Shown: one piece after another, positions 13,601 to 27,365 of the stretch | Layout of the letters: each line of letters starts with the position of its first letter | Position numbering within the stretch: position 1 is the stretch's first letter | Assembly: GCA_023079485.1 (NCBI GenBank) | Contig: CM041084.1 | Coordinates: 21,666,609 to 21,730,608 of the forward strand | Reading direction: 5' to 3' | Length of the DNA stretch: 64,000 bases | Origin: Archilochus colubris | Taxonomy: Eukaryota > Chordata > Aves > Apodiformes > Trochilidae | Notes under the pieces: generated by a model | What the model saw: the letters and a program-made list of their open reading frames with translations, nothing else | Database searches by the model: none | What the model was told of the DNA's origin: nothing | Program-made: the position numbers and the translations under genes

Positions 13601-15938
13601 AGTGATAATACATGAGGGCATCAGAAAGGAGGATTTAACTTATGTCTGAGCATAGAGGGGAAGCAGTGGAGAGAAACCAAGAGCTAAAGCTTGACAAGAA
13701 AAACCAGGTCTTGAGACCAAGATTCCCAGAAGACATGAGCAAAGCAAAAGGAAAGCCACAGAAAAGGCCATTGTGGTAATGAGAATCTGGGTGTGTTTAG
13801 ACTGTTGATAGATGAAAAAGAAAGGCTGAACTTAGCCATTATACATAGTGGGAGTGGTCCAGATTTACCTTCAGTCAATGTACAAGGAAGATGAGAAAGG
13901 TTCAAGCTTCTAGTTACATATGGGAAAGACAAGAATTCTGTTTTCCCCTTCCTGAACATGCTACTTCGTTCAGCTGTAAAAAAAAAAAGCCAGTAAGTGA
14001 AGATTTAAAGAAGCCACATTGAGAGTTTCTGGCCCTGGTCGTTCCTTTTGTGAGGTTGTGAGCAGATTTGGTTGGAGGCATGAGAGATGCTGAATTTTCA
14101 AAGCTCTGCAAAGTAAACATACAGAGCTGGTAACAGCATTTGTAAATTAAAGATTAAAGTAATCTTCAATGACAGATTTATGAAATATTGCTTTAAATTC
14201 TGCTTCATGCTGCACAGCCAACTGAGTTTATTTTGGAGACAAAAGCAATTTAAAAAAGCCCATAGATTGCTTTGGCTACTGAAGAGTATAAATTACCCCT
14301 AACTAAATTTTGTCAGTGGAGTATGTTGAGCTATTTAGATAAAACATGCTTTTTGACATTTATTACAGAATGATCCCTTCCCATAGACTGCTAGTCATAA
14401 AAAGGGAACACGGGATGAATCATTAAGGGGTTGGTAATCTTTTTGCTGACATAAATGTTGTTGGTTAAGGATGAAAAACTTAGGCTGTTTTTTTGTGCAT
14501 GTTGTTTTGTTTTTAATTTTATTGGTTTTTATTATGTTACAGTGCTATGCAAACAGACAGCAATGCATACAAATTCCAGTGGTAAAAATACTACGAACAG
14601 GTAAAAATGTATCTTGATTTGGCAGATGCTGTTGCTAAATATATATTTTCTAGAGTGCAGAAGACACCTCTCTGAGGTAAAAGCAAGGAATCTCTTGCTT
14701 AAATTAAATGCCTAGCAATGAATCTTGCTCCATTTTCCTCACAAGTCAACAGTTTTTGAATGCTTAGTCTCAGCAAAATGCTATTTCCAGTCCCAGAGTT
14801 TTCTGGAGATACATTTTTTAGGGCAGAATTGTGATTTACACAATTACTTTTGCTTTTTTGCATAGATATCTTTATTATCCTGAAGACTGACTGCACAAGT
14901 TAATACAGGGAATGAAATATTTTTCACTAACTTAAACATGTGTGTGGCAGATATCAGTTGTATGCACAGCTATGCATATACCAACAAAACTATGAGTGAG
15001 CTTGTCTTGGAGGTTCACACTGCTTTTCTTCCAAACTGGTAGGACCATCCTCACATCTCCCATCCAAGATGCTGGGAGGCTGCACCAGGCACATCCCCAG
15101 CCCTTGCTGCAGGCACAGATCCACTTCCTAATTTATCCCACTCACTCCAGGACATTTGGAACAGCTTTCTGGAACAGGTGCATACCATCAGTGTCCTGTA
15201 GGGCCCATTTGGATCTGTCCATGCATTTTGGCTGAAGACACTAACTTAGATTTACTGTTGTCTGGTCTGAAGAAGGAAATCTAATGCACTTAGCAAACTG
15301 CTAAGAATTTGTTAGCAAACAGTTGCCTTTGCTTTATTAAATGCAATTACATACCATATTCTTTCTCCTGATCCTCATGCTTCCTGGCTGAAAATAGGAA
15401 AAAAAAACCAAACCAACTCTTTGAAAATTGTAGAAGTATATACCTAATTTATTTGTGCTTAATGCCTGTGTCTGCAAATGGCCAGATGTGAGGGCAAAGA
15501 CTAGTTACTATGTGTGAGTTCTATCTTATTTCTCTTTATGCAAATGAGTAGGAAAATAAAGATCATTTTGGAGTGAGAAAGGAGAAAAATAATTTCCAAA
15601 GCACAGCTGTTTTTCTAAGATATGCACATATCTATACCGTGTCTTACCATGGGTTAGAGAAGATTGAACTGCCCAGTTCCCTAAGCTCAAATTTTCAGGA
15701 TTCTTCTGGCTTTTTAAGTTCAGTTTTGACTGGAGACCACTACTGGCTCTCCAATTAAAACAGCATTTCCCCTGCTTTGGACGAGATTGCCCTCTTAAAC
15801 AGTAAAACACTAAAAACCACTGTGGTTTACTTCCCAGTTTGCCAGCTCTCATGCTTTTACCATGAGATTTGGAAACTTGGTGTTCTCTTTGGTCTCTGCT
15901 ATGGAGCTTTGTTCATTTGAGAGTTTCTGTTCTTCATA

Positions 15939-16015
15939 GTGATATAAGTGATATAAGTGTAAATAGTGATATAAGTATATATATATAGTATATAGTGATA
16001 TAAGAGTAAATAAGT
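15939..16015 (+). repeat. Short tandem array with GTGATATAA unit
   Basis: The nine-base string GTGATATAA occurs at 15939-15947, immediately again at 15948-15956, and again at 15966-15974 and 15995-16003, with TA-rich and GTAAATA spacers. It looks like a degenerating microsatellite or minisatellite. Confidence 0.85.
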
Positions 16016-17768
16016 GCATATGGTGCTGGCTTTGCCTTTGTATACATACAGGGTCTGCTTTGTGTTTGCTGCTCCCAGGAGCGGGTAGTAGCTCTCAAGT
16101 AGTTCTGGGGGGCTCCAGCATGTTCAAGGCAGGTGAGGAACCTGGATCTTTCATATACTATTTTTACTCACTTTTTGTTTCATTTTGTCACTTCCTTTCC
16201 TTGCTTTGTCACTGAGTGAAATCTTGGAGCTGGAATGGGCTATGTGTAAACAAAAAGAAAAAAAAAGCAATCTGAAGTCTTATCACAACTGCAGGGTAAA
16301 AACCCCTCCTGTGGTACTATTGACTTCTTCAGGTAGAAGCTTCCTGACATTGCTCTCCAATCAAACAAGAATGGTGTCTTGTAATTCAATAAGCCAAAAT
16401 TATTTCTGCAACATTACTGCTTCCATTTCAGAAAAACGTCCCACAGTTCTCAACTTTATTAGCACACTGCCTGTTAAATCCTCAAAATACTACTGCATAC
16501 TGTGAACAACCACTTCATTTTAAAAGCTCACTATGAAGTGCAAATAATTCCATATCCACTGCATAATGATGCTTTACTGTCGATTGGAGTAAAGCAGAAA
16601 TCTCATCTTTCCAACCAAGAAGTTGCTGAGCTGGGTACTACAATAGAATCCTGTTCTTGGCCAGGGTTTTGCTCAACTTGGTAGTAAAGACAATAGTTTT
16701 AAGGCTTAGCATACATGCCAGAGCAAAACTGTAGTAACACACAGTTGCTTCCATGCTAAATCATTTTTTAACTAATACTGAAATCATATAAGCCTTATAA
16801 ATAATCATACCCTGTGTTCTTGGGATGATATTTAACATATGTTTAACAAAGGTGCTGAGCAAAGGCTAATTGTATTAAGGTTTGCAGTCATCAGACTTCA
16901 AAGAGTATCTTGGGGATTCATCCATTTGCAGTGGGTGAGCCTGGGAGGTCCTTGGCCCCTTTCCTTGGAGAATGTGTGTAACCTAAAGCAGCCAGTCCCA
17001 TGCAATGTGTTTGGTGGGGGTGGCTCTGGGAAGCCTGTACCCTGCATGTCCAGCTGCCATCAGCAGCAGCTCTGGGACAGGAAGGTCTCTCAATGTTTTC
17101 TGCATTTTTCCTTTATAGCCTTGTGCTCTTTGCGTCTCGTCTGGCTTATTCAATAAAATAATTTTAACATCAGGCTTTGGATTTCAGACCCAGAATTCTA
17201 AGTAATACATTTTAAAAGAGTTCCCTGAATCAAAATCCCTCCTACATTTTCTCCCATGTTGACTTACCACTGCTGCTTTTCTTTATTCCATAGGAATGAA
17301 CAGAATTTTCTGTACCATATTCTGCTCTCATGTTGAATCTATTTCCATGTTAATTCTAAATGATATTTCTCCACTATAATTGAAACAGAATTTAGTCAAA
17401 AGTACCAAATCTTTCTTATCCTACTTAAATGAGAAGCAAGAGAGATGTCATATCATTTTTAGTGGCCCATCAGTGTAAAGGGACCCTATCTGAATCCTAT
17501 TCTTCCAGAGCTGTGGTAAAGACTTTAAAGCTACCCACAGATGCAGGCATACATTTCTTGACTTTTAAAAAGTGATAAAGAAAATCAGTAACATGATATT
17601 TTCAGCTGTGTCTCCAGTTAGTACAAATATGTACCAATAATAAAAAAAATCAATAAATAAATATAAAGGATTTATAAATCCATTTTGGGTTACAACTGGT
17701 GAAATAACTCAAATTGGCCAACACACTACAAACGTTTGTGCTGAATATCATAAATATTTTCAGTAAGG

Positions 17769-17803
17769 ATATATATATATATAAAGTATAATATATATTA
17801 TTT
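17769..17803. repeat. AT dinucleotide tract
   Basis: The stretch is alternating A and T with an AAAGTATA interruption, a simple (AT)n microsatellite. Confidence 0.85.
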
Positions 17804-20800
17804 AATTTTGATCATTCCCAAACATAATGATCTATTTTTCTTTAGACAAAATTAATTTTTTAAAATTGTAATAATCCCAAAGTAGTGAAACATTTTCATT
17901 GGTTCACTATTCCAGTTTAAGTATCACATCAAAATGCAATTTATAGATAGGCTGCTGCTCCAATTTGGTACCTGATATTTTTCACTTTTGTGAGAGTGGA
18001 CTAGTGTTGATTCATCCTGTTTCATTCATCCTCAAACTTTTTTAGGATGAAGTTTGCAAGAACTCCTACTGAAAACTGAATAAAAATAGGAAAGAAACCC
18101 AGAATTTAGCTCACTTCATCAGTCACTGAAAACAGAATTATATAATGTGTTTGATGCTCACCTGTGCTTGCCAGGAGCTGCAATTTACATTAGTGTGGGA
18201 TATTTTGGTGGCAAAGGGGAGGCTGTGTATCTTTTTTCAGAGATGAACAACTTGTGTAACTCATGAGAAACTGCTGATGCAGACAGCTTAGCAAGTTTCA
18301 AGGAAGTGATTGCATATTTATGTGGAATAGAAGAACATTCACATTTGCATTAGGTAGGATATAAATAAATCTGAAGGGCTTGTCTTCCCCTAATTCTGTA
18401 GCATTTTACCTTTATCAGGAGAATTTAAGTAATGTAACCCCCAATTTAGAATGCATGAAAATCTTGATGTAGAAAATACACAATATCTGTTTCATGGGAA
18501 TAATCAAACTCATAATAGTCTCCTTCTCAACCACCTACCTGTGACCATGCATATAATTGAATAATTTACAGTTCTCAAGTGACTGTGAATTAACAAACTA
18601 CTTTCTGTGTCTCTAACTGACCGCCTGTATTTTCATGTACCACTCGGATGCAGATGTAAACTTTTCTGGCTAAGTTTGTCTGGTTATTCTTTGGAAAGAT
18701 TTCTAAAATCAAGAAAGGTGGATTCCTCCTCACTGAGTTAGTTTACAGATATTTTTAGTTTGTAAAATTATTTAACAGATCAGAACATATTTTAATATGA
18801 AATGTTTAGTTTTTATGACAATAACATCTACAGAATTTCTTTCAATAACTAATTCAAAATGAGTACTTTCTGATTTAGTGTACTTTCTTCAATTTTTTTG
18901 AATTAGGAGAAAATAAATAAAATTATTTCTGTGGCAAATCACAAGCTTGCTCAGCAACAATCTGTAATTGTGAAGACCAGATCACAAATGAAATCCCTGA
19001 TCCATTTTACTTCTCTTGTCCCTAACCATGTGAGGTTTATCTGCTGTACATCTCTGGCAATTTACCTCACATTTTAAAGAATTAATTGAAAATGGAAGAA
19101 AATATGAACCCTGTAGCAGCTCTATAATGATATATCAAAAATTATTTCAATCTATTATGTACACTTGTTTTCCAAAGACCTTCTGCATTTACTGTTTTCT
19201 CATGTGAAATGGGAACTATCTTAAGGACTTCACATTTAATTCATCCTCACTTGTGAAGTCGTAAAGTAATTGCTCTGCCTTCAGATACTGTCAACAATTG
19301 TTACAGAGTTCCTCCTCAAACCCTGTCGTTCCTTTGACTTTTCTTGCTGTGGAAAAATAATTTATTTTGAATTAGGGAGCTACCTACATGTTTTCAGATC
19401 TTGAATCTTAATCTGTTCAAACTAATCTAACTAAACCCAAGTAAGCTGTGATCGCACGTGGGATGTGGTGGCTCTGAGTAGGAAAGCAGTGATGTGCAGC
19501 TGAAGGCTGTGTTTGCATAGTGGTGCCTTGAAAGAGTGTTTGTCCATGGCTTAGGAGCACATCTGAAGAGATTCACTTTTCTGTATTGTTACACTGATTC
19601 AATGTACATGGAGCTGCACTGAACAGCAAAAGTATCCAACTAGTACAAAACTATCAAAATGTAGTTATTCGTAGTGCTGTCCTTGCCGATTGTTTCTATT
19701 TCTGTGCCATTGTACTGTAACCTGGACAAACTAATTTCACTTCTGTTTCAAGGTCTCCCTAAAGCAGCAAAATAACCAGTAGCAAAGAATATGTGAGGGA
19801 AAAAATGGAGCAGCAGAAAAAAATGTTTAACCTTTCTGTTTTGAAGTTTTAAATAAAAGAAGAAGAAAGTACAAGACAAGAAGCTTTCCTTGCAGACTTG
19901 TAAAACAAAGCTTTTGGAGGAGGGGAACACCCCACCCCATGATCAGCTGGGCTTGTGCAGAAAGCCTGAATGAGGGCTCCCTCATTTCTCACTGCTGCAA
20001 CATTGATTAGAAGCAAATGAACTGTATTATAATTCTGAGATAATAAGTGGTTTCAAAGGCTTGTGGTGGCAAACACCATTCAGAATCTTCTGATGGAAAT
20101 CAAAGTGAATACCTGTGAGAAAAATCAGATCCATATTTGTTCCAGGCAAAAACATCCTTTATCATCTCTTTTGGTTGGTACCAAACTGCAGAAGGTTCAA
20201 CTTAGGGAAGGATTATTTCGGAGTAATGTGTCTAAAAATGTGGCAGCCATCTGACTCTGGCGAAACAGTTTCGATATTTTTGGAGAACTTATACTATAAG
20301 ACATCTCCATCTCTGATGGATTTGACGTTCAGAATAGTGTCTGCAACATTCAGTAATTCAGATGCAAATTTGAAGCTGTAACACTTAAGAGATCATTCTG
20401 GTTCAGAAACAGTTGGCTGTGTCATTACAGTTTGCTTAAAATGAATTAATAAAGTAATACAACACAGTTGCATACAATTATACTTCATTACTTTAAAAAA
20501 TATATCCATAAAACTTTATGGTGCCTGTTGCACAGTACCCACCATTTTCCTGATCACTTCATGAATGGTTCTGAGTTACAGCACCTCCATCTTGTGGTAA
20601 ACTTGAGAAACAGGTCTTCCTTAATGCTATCTGCCAAAAAATAACGATATCTGAAAAAAATAGGATAATATAAATCTCTCCAGATTTGAACTTGGCTCCA
20701 GGGAGTTTGTTTTTAGTGTGATTTCTCTCTCCCCATTTTGCACCTGTCATCTGGGACAGTCCTCTTTTTCAACACAGAAACCTTGTTTCCTACAGGCTTA

Positions 20801-21414
20801 CAGCAAGAGGAACTTGACTCTCTCTAAGGAGTCGGGGAGGTACTGTGCTTCTAAGAAGTGAGGGCTAATGCTACCAATGAATAGCAGTATTTAGTCACTG
20901 AGAACTTTTAAAATTTGTAAATACCTGTGATGGAGGCAGATCTCAGTTCTCATTGCCATTGTAAAGGCTTTTTTTTGAAGTTAAAACATCAAAGCAGAAT
21001 TTTTCCAGTGACACAGTTGACTAGGAATGTGATGTGCATGTGTGTATATCTGTATTTTGGTTTAAAATTATGCTCTTCAATTTAGAGAAACTTATTCTGA
21101 AAGAAGATTTTCCAGTCCTCAAAACATTCACAAATGTAGTACTGCCCCAAACCTTGCTGATGGCTGGTCCCTCTGGGCATACTGGGTAGCCACAGAGTAC
21201 AGTTCAGATATCTACACTGGGCTACCAGATGAAAGTCTAATTTCAAAGTGCACTGTTTTTCTTCTTTGTTTATATTGATCTTTCTAGTTTTCTATCACTG
21301 AGATGCCATGTGCTGTGAATGCAGAGAGACTTTTAGCAAGCAATGCAGCTAAATGCCAGACTTGAAGTTCCTCTCATTTTCTACCCTGATATTGCAGCAG
21401 TTCTGTTTGACAGG

Positions 21415-22552
21415 TCAGCTCTAGATAATTATCTTCAACACATCCAGCTCCCTCACCCTCTCCTTTTGTCCAGTGTGCTACAGCTCCATGTCTTGGATAT
21501 ACTCCAGTATTTTAAATTCTTGCTTATTGTGGGGAGCTCAAAACTGGCCACAGTACTCAGCTGTGGTCTCACAAGTGCAGAGCAGGAATATGCTGAGAGC
21601 CTTCACTGCCACAGACACTGATGATTCAATTCATCTTTCCTCTCTAGGAGCCTCAGGTCTTCCTTCTCCAGGAGTCCTTTTTAGTCTGTTGGTCTTCAGT
21701 CTGTGCTGCTGCATCAGGTTACTGTGTCCTGGCTGTGGGAGGATTTTGGGGTTTTTTTTTTGCTGCTGTTTAACATTCTGTCTGTCAAAGCCTCCTTGAA
21801 TGACAGCTCTACTCAGGATTTAAATAGTAGTGGCACATCATCTGGACCACAAATTATAACTGTGTTGCAATTTAAGAACATAAAAATTTCTGTGCTGAGC
21901 TGCCTAATATTTTCTCTCTGAAAATGGGCATCAGAGAAATATACGATAAACCAAGAAAATTTGAAGTTGTCCTTGTTCTCCTATGAGCTACTGCTTCAGT
22001 AGTTTAGGGACTTTTAACTTTCAGTGTGCATTTAGACCTTTCTCTTTAACAGCAGGAAAGGAAGCTAGTCCATTTATATTTTTTTGCTGACAAACCTTCT
22101 GTAGTAATTAATTCATAGTCTGAAAATGAATTATGCTACAAAAATCTTTGGGGATTTGTTGATTTTTTTTTTTTCTACTTCTTTCCTATTGAGAAATTGG
22201 AAGGAGCCATTTGCCTCTCAGTTCATGCACCGTTCCTATTTCTCTGGTCTCAGTTGTCTTCACCTTTGATTTCAGAGCAGACTCTGTTGAAAAGTGTTTT
22301 CTGTTTTGTTCTTCAATGCTTGTCTAGCAGTTCCTAACATTTGATTGGCATTTTTGACTGCTGCTGAGCAAGGAGCTGGCATTTTGGGATAACCCTGTCC
22401 AGGAAATTTAGCATTTCTTCTGTGAGTGGCAGTAGGTAATTAACCAACGTTGTGGATGTGTAGCTTGAGTTATTTTTCCCATACGTGCTATTTTGCGTTT
22501 ATTGACGCTGAGTTTTATCTGCCATTTTAATTCCTTGTCACCTGCACAATCC
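21415..22552 (-). mobile_element. Ancient CR1/L3-like LINE remnant, interrupted
   Basis: Two pieces in consistent minus order resemble an old CR1-type element known from birds and reptiles. The first (about 21415-21620) holds 'aaactggccacagtactcagc' and 'ctgtggtctcacaagtgcaga', matching the 'cagtactccaggtgtggtctcac' region of CR1. The second (about 22330-22552) holds 'ctaacatttgattggcattttt', TGACTGCTGCTGAGCA and 'gagttttatctgccatttta'. In intact relatives these blocks should be much closer together, so the roughly 700 bases between them (21620-22330) look like inserted or unrecognised sequence. Heavily mutated with no open frame. The exact family is uncertain. Confidence 0.6.
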
Positions 22553-22673
22553 ACCCCCAGCCCCCTGCAGCCAGCTTTTCTTTAGGCTACTCTCAGCAAT
22601 CCTGTAGCAGGAAGGGTGAGCAACAACAAAGCCTTCGCAGGCAAAAATTGATTTGATAGTAACTCACTTAATT

Positions 22674-22740
22674 CAAATCATAGAATCATAGAATTAGCCG
22701 GGTTGGAAGGGACCTCAGAGATCATCTAGTCCAACCCTTG
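22674..22740 (-). mobile_element. CR1 LINE 3'-terminal fragment
   Basis: The hallmark CR1 end is plain in reverse: ATCATAGAATCATAGAATT, GGTTGGAAGGGACCTCAGAG, ATCATCTAGTCCAACCC. Only about 65 bases remain, a severely 5'-truncated insertion close to the older CR1 remnant on its left. Confidence 0.95.
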
Positions 22741-24542
22741 ACTAGGCTGAAAAAATCATAGGCTGAAAAGATTTTTGTCCTTAAATGTATTTTCCTTTCC
22801 ATAGCTGCATACCATGATCCCCATTTATACAGCTCCTCTTTGAGTCTCAGGGTCTCAGTGTGCTGGAACACAAAACTCAGCATTATATAATTGCCACACA
22901 ACCTTTCTGCATTTCTGAAAGCTGAAAGTTTCTTGCATACTGGATTCAGCATGGTTCCAGTCACTGCTGATGGCTTTGGGCTGCTCCTGTCACATCCACA
23001 TGCATGTAGGCTCTCTTAACATAGCAGAAGCTTCCAAAGCTACACAGACTTGTGTGTCATCTATTGTACCTCTGCATATCCATGGTCATGGGGGACAGGA
23101 GCAGAGAAGATCCTCTCCACACCCCTTTCTGCAGTTCTGCATTCCTGGTGCCTCAGGGCTTTTATGCTTCATCCTGGCCAATGGAACTGACTTGAAATCC
23201 AGTTTGTGCTCCTGCAGTAGTCCTCAACAACCATCAGAGTGGCTCAAGAAGGAAGCTGATAATATGTACTAAGCATGAAGTGATGTGAAATGCAGGAATG
23301 AAGAATGTTTCACAAGAAATTTCAGTCAAATTCCTGTCTAGGCAGGAGGCAAGTGTTTTCAGGGGTTAGCAATAGCAACTGCTATTAAACCTGAAGTACC
23401 TCTAGTAGTCAGTGGGTGCACTGCTGTTGTCAATCATGTGTTATTTTAAAACTCAGGCTCTGGAGGAAATGGATTAAATATGGTAGCTGGATTAGGACTT
23501 TCTGTCAGTCAAAAATCACTGCAACATAAGAACCCTAGGGGTAGGGACACTCCAGGAGCACTTAGAGACATGAAAAGCAGGTAAGTTGAAGGGAATTTTG
23601 GTGTGTTTATTTTTGGAATGAATGCTTACAGGTTTGCACAATGTATTGACTCAGCTTTTAGAATATTAATCTTTTCCACTCTGTGCTGAAAACAAAAAGG
23701 TGTCATCACAACAACCTGCTCCTTGATGTTGGTTTGCACACTAGCTGCAGAGCTGCTGCCCTTCATAATGTTTTATATGTGTATAGATGTGAAATGTTAT
23801 GGATAAAAAATGTTACACATGAATGAACGTATGGGAGCACTCCTGCTCACAGAAGTAGTTTGAAGCAAGGGAAAGGGGAAAATGCACCTGTGTGGAATTA
23901 GATGTGGAGAATTTGAAAGCTAGAACCTTTGTTCTTAAATTCACTTTAACAGGACATACAAAATTTTAGAAAGTAGAAACTAGTGCTCATGAAAGTCACT
24001 AGTGATACTGTAATACTTGTATATTCTTGATGGAGCCCTTTTTATGTTTTTACTTTAGAATATCACTTGAAAGATGAAATATAAAATGCTAATATGTCTA
24101 GCTGGTTTTATGCCTGTGGTATCATTTGCAAATCATAATTAAAAACAGTGCACACATTTGCTTGCAAACACTGGGTGAACTCCAATGACTGGATCTCAAA
24201 TTCTGCCCATCCATTTTTTGTTATCTACATCCAAAAAGGTTCAGCCAGTGTTGGGGAAAAAGAAAAACAACCCCAAAATGCAATTTTGATGAGAAAATAA
24301 GAATTTCTATATTCTCTACCCCTCTTTTCTTAAAGTCAAAGTCCCTAGAATCAGTTAGTTATACACAGAAATCCTTAGTGAAGTTCCCATATTCTTAAAA
24401 AAATGCTGGAATGCTTTCAGAAATATTGTATGCTTCATGAAAAAAAAATAAAATTATTGACCATCTGCATAGGTTTGACAAAACAATTTATTCCCTTCCA
24501 TTTTTACATCAGGTTCAATGCCTCCTGCACTTCTAGTTAATG

Positions 24543-24616
24543 AAAACCAACACAACAAAACAAAAGACACCCATAAAAAACCCAGCACCACAAAAAACCC
24601 CAAACAACACAGCCCC
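24543..24616. repeat. A/C-rich low-complexity tract
   Basis: A and C dominate almost completely (ACCAACACAACAAAACAAAAG and similar). It is a simple sequence; the apparent Thr/Lys/Pro-rich open frame over it is an artefact. Confidence 0.75.
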
Positions 24617-26441
24617 AACATCACTATTTCAAATATTACTTAATTTATGTATCTATGAAATATGTTTTCCCTCCCAGGAAATAGATTCTACCATGGGGCT
24701 TTATAACAGAACACAGTTTCTTGCCCTGAATCAATTCATCCTTAAGGTTTGCATAAATTGTATGTAGAAACTGTACACCACCAAGTCTTGGGAATGTTAA
24801 GTATCTGGGATGCACATGGAGGTCAATTAATGTTCTGACATTTCTGTCTGCCTGAGTAAAGGATCAGGCCATCAGTCTTGAAAACTGTTATCTATTACTG
24901 CTCTTTATGCCATATTTTGTATTTATCTCTAGATTTACATAGGTGTTTTTATTAGAGCTTGCTCTCAAAATCAGAAGGTACAAAGGGAAGTGCCTTGGTG
25001 GGGGTCACAGGAGACAAGGTAAAATTATTGATTTTTTTTCTCTTACTTGCCTAAAAAGGCAATGCTATTGGTATTATTCAGCATTCCTTGCCTTGCTTCC
25101 CCTTTATAATTGTATCTGTTTCTCATTGTTAAACAATTCCTCATCCAAGGTAGTCTATTATTTCTGGAATTTGTAGAAAGGTTAGTGAGTCTCTAGAGTT
25201 GTGATTACTTTTTTCTAGCTGACATTTATTGATCTCATTACCTTCATGCTCATATTTCAGAAACTTTTTTTTACATTTTGTTACCATTTCAAAGGTGACA
25301 GAAATGTTGCAGTGCTCACTGTATTAGAACTGTATGTAATTAAAATTTGTACTGTGTTTCATCAGAAATTCACTGTCAAAACCTCAGCATGTGTTGTTTA
25401 CAAATGAGGTTGTTATAATTAGAACACAAAATAACTGTAAAAATAGACTGAAATTATATTTGAAACAAACATCTATTTTATTTCTGCATAGAAAACTGTG
25501 ACATTTTTGGTTATAAACACATTGCTGCAATACCATACACTGGTAGAAATCAGATTAAATCTATGCATGTGCAGATGTCAGCAAGCCCACTTGAGCACTT
25601 TTTAGGAGATAGCCATGCTGGAGAAAAGGCTGTGCAAGTCTCACACTGGGTTTTTATTTGGAAGTGAATATCATGTTCTGATTCTATTGCATATTTAATT
25701 TTTCTATTATTAATTTTCCCTGAAATTTAAGTCATTACAACAGCATTGTGAGTTTTCTTTAATGTACAGGGAAATTTTTCAGTGACTTGAATGGAATTTA
25801 CAAAAGCCTAGAAATGTTTTAACCTACTAAGGAACAAAATTAGGCCAAAATTCATTCCAAAACCCCTCTTAGTATACTTGTTTTAGAGAGAGATGTAGGT
25901 GTCAGTCTTAAAAGAACTGTTTCATAGATTCCTAATATCATGAAGGACTCTGTGTTCACCAAACATTTGAATTCCAGAGGACACCAGCTGACAAATGCTG
26001 CTGTCAGTTTGAAATTTCTCCTGTGCCTTTCATCTTTCTTTGTAAAGTCTTTTTAAAGGTTGACTGCAGAAGTGTTAATGTGGAAAGATGATGAAATGCT
26101 GGCAACAGGATACGTACAGAACTAACAGAATGTTCTTGTGCCAGTGCATTAGAAATACTTCCATGGAAACCTTCAGATCTGGTATACAGTAGGTAGTACA
26201 GTGGTTGAATGGGTGTGAACATCTTAGACTCAAGTTCTGTACTGCTTTGCTGAAACTGGCTAAATTACCTCCTTGTTGTTGAGATTCCTATAAAAGAATG
26301 AATTGTGACTTCACTGAAGAGGGTAAAAAGAGAAAAACTGTACAGGAAATAAATTAATACAGATGCTGATATCTTAAGCGTTTAAAGATGTAATTCTATA
26401 TGATTCCATTACTATGTGGACACCAGACATCTTTACACTTA

Positions 26442-26473
26442 TTACATATATACACAAAATTATATATATGTAA
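26442..26473. repeat. Perfect 11-bp inverted repeat (AT hairpin)
   Basis: TTACATATATA at 26442-26452 is the exact reverse complement of TATATATGTAA at 26463-26473, separated by a 10-base loop. It lies 8 bases left of the 3' terminus of a minus-strand CR1. A chance origin in AT-rich DNA is possible. Confidence 0.8.
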
Positions 26474-26480
26474 TATGTAT

Positions 26481-26925
26481 ATAGAATCATAAAATCACAA
26501 AATGGTTTGGGTTGGATGGGACCAACCCATGGCAATGCCTTACTACCATGGGCAAGGATGCCTCCCATTAGACCAGACTGTTCAAAACCCCATCCATCCT
26601 GCCCTTGAGTACATCCAGGGATCAACTGAGCAACTGAGGCTTCTCTGGGAAACCTGTTCCGATGTCTTATCACCCTCACACTTAATAATTTCTTCCTAAT
26701 ATCAGACTTAAATCTCTCCTCTCCTCTTCCTGTTTAAAGTCATTCCCCTTTGTCCTATCACTACATGCCCCTCCCCAGATTTCCTGTAGGCTCCCTTCAG
26801 GTAGTGGAAGGCTGCTGTATGGTTGCCTGGGAGCCTTCTTTTCTCCAGGCTGAACAATCCCAACTTTCTCAGCCTGTCTCCATAGGACAGTCCTCTGACC
26901 ATCTTTGTGACCCTCCTCTGAACTA
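26481..26925 (-). mobile_element. CR1 LINE 3' fragment
   Basis: The left end reads ATAGAATCATAAAATCACAAAATGG, the CR1 3' terminus in reverse. It is followed by TTTGGGTTGGATGGGACC and, to the right, by the reverse complement of the pol C-terminal coding region. A remnant minus-strand frame (26902-26708) still reads [20 protein letters not shown], a CR1 pol signature. It is 5'-truncated and mutated. Confidence 0.95.
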
Positions 26926-27365
26926 GCTTATAAAAAAGAGTTGTTTTTTCTTTCTCATTTTCTAGATAGAGAATCTTAGTGAACTACCATACTAAACATC
27001 CCTCTCCCTCCAGAAACTATCTGTAATAACTTGTAATTTCTTTCTTAGGATGAGACTATATGGAGTCCCAACATCAGTGATTTTTATGTAACTTGTGTGA
27101 CGTTTCAATTGTTTCCCCTCAACCCTTTCTTTTCTTAAGCTGAATTCTCATTCACTTTGTAAAAGTAACAATCTTTTCGACAAATGTAACTTTAGAGTTC
27201 TTTGTAAACTGTATGTTATCTTATGCCAATTAATAAGCCTCAAAGGCTAAAGATGAAGCCAGAGTAAAAACAACATATATGTACTGACAGTCCTGGGTGC
27301 CTTATGGCAATACTAGTGCAAGGCAAAAAGAGTCGTTCTGGCTTGTCAAGCTAAAATTGTCTATG
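26926..27365. other. Intergenic spacer, nothing recognised
   Basis: About 440 bases of AT-rich sequence between a CR1 fragment and an LTR, with no gene or repeat that I can name. Confidence 0.6.

Larger units (their letters stand above)
9288..21414. other. Intergenic, no gene recognised
   Basis: About 12 kb of AT-rich DNA. Open frames reach only about 108 codons, lie on both strands and carry no known domain. Low-complexity A/C, AT and GTGATATAA tracts are listed separately. A segment near 15040-15240 is somewhat richer in C and G, but I cannot tie it to a repeat family. Confidence 0.6.
22741..26480. other. Intergenic, no gene recognised
   Basis: AT-rich sequence with only short, overlapping open frames and no domain. 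An A/C-rich tract (24543-24616) and a small AT hairpin (26442-26473) are listed separately. Confidence 0.6.
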
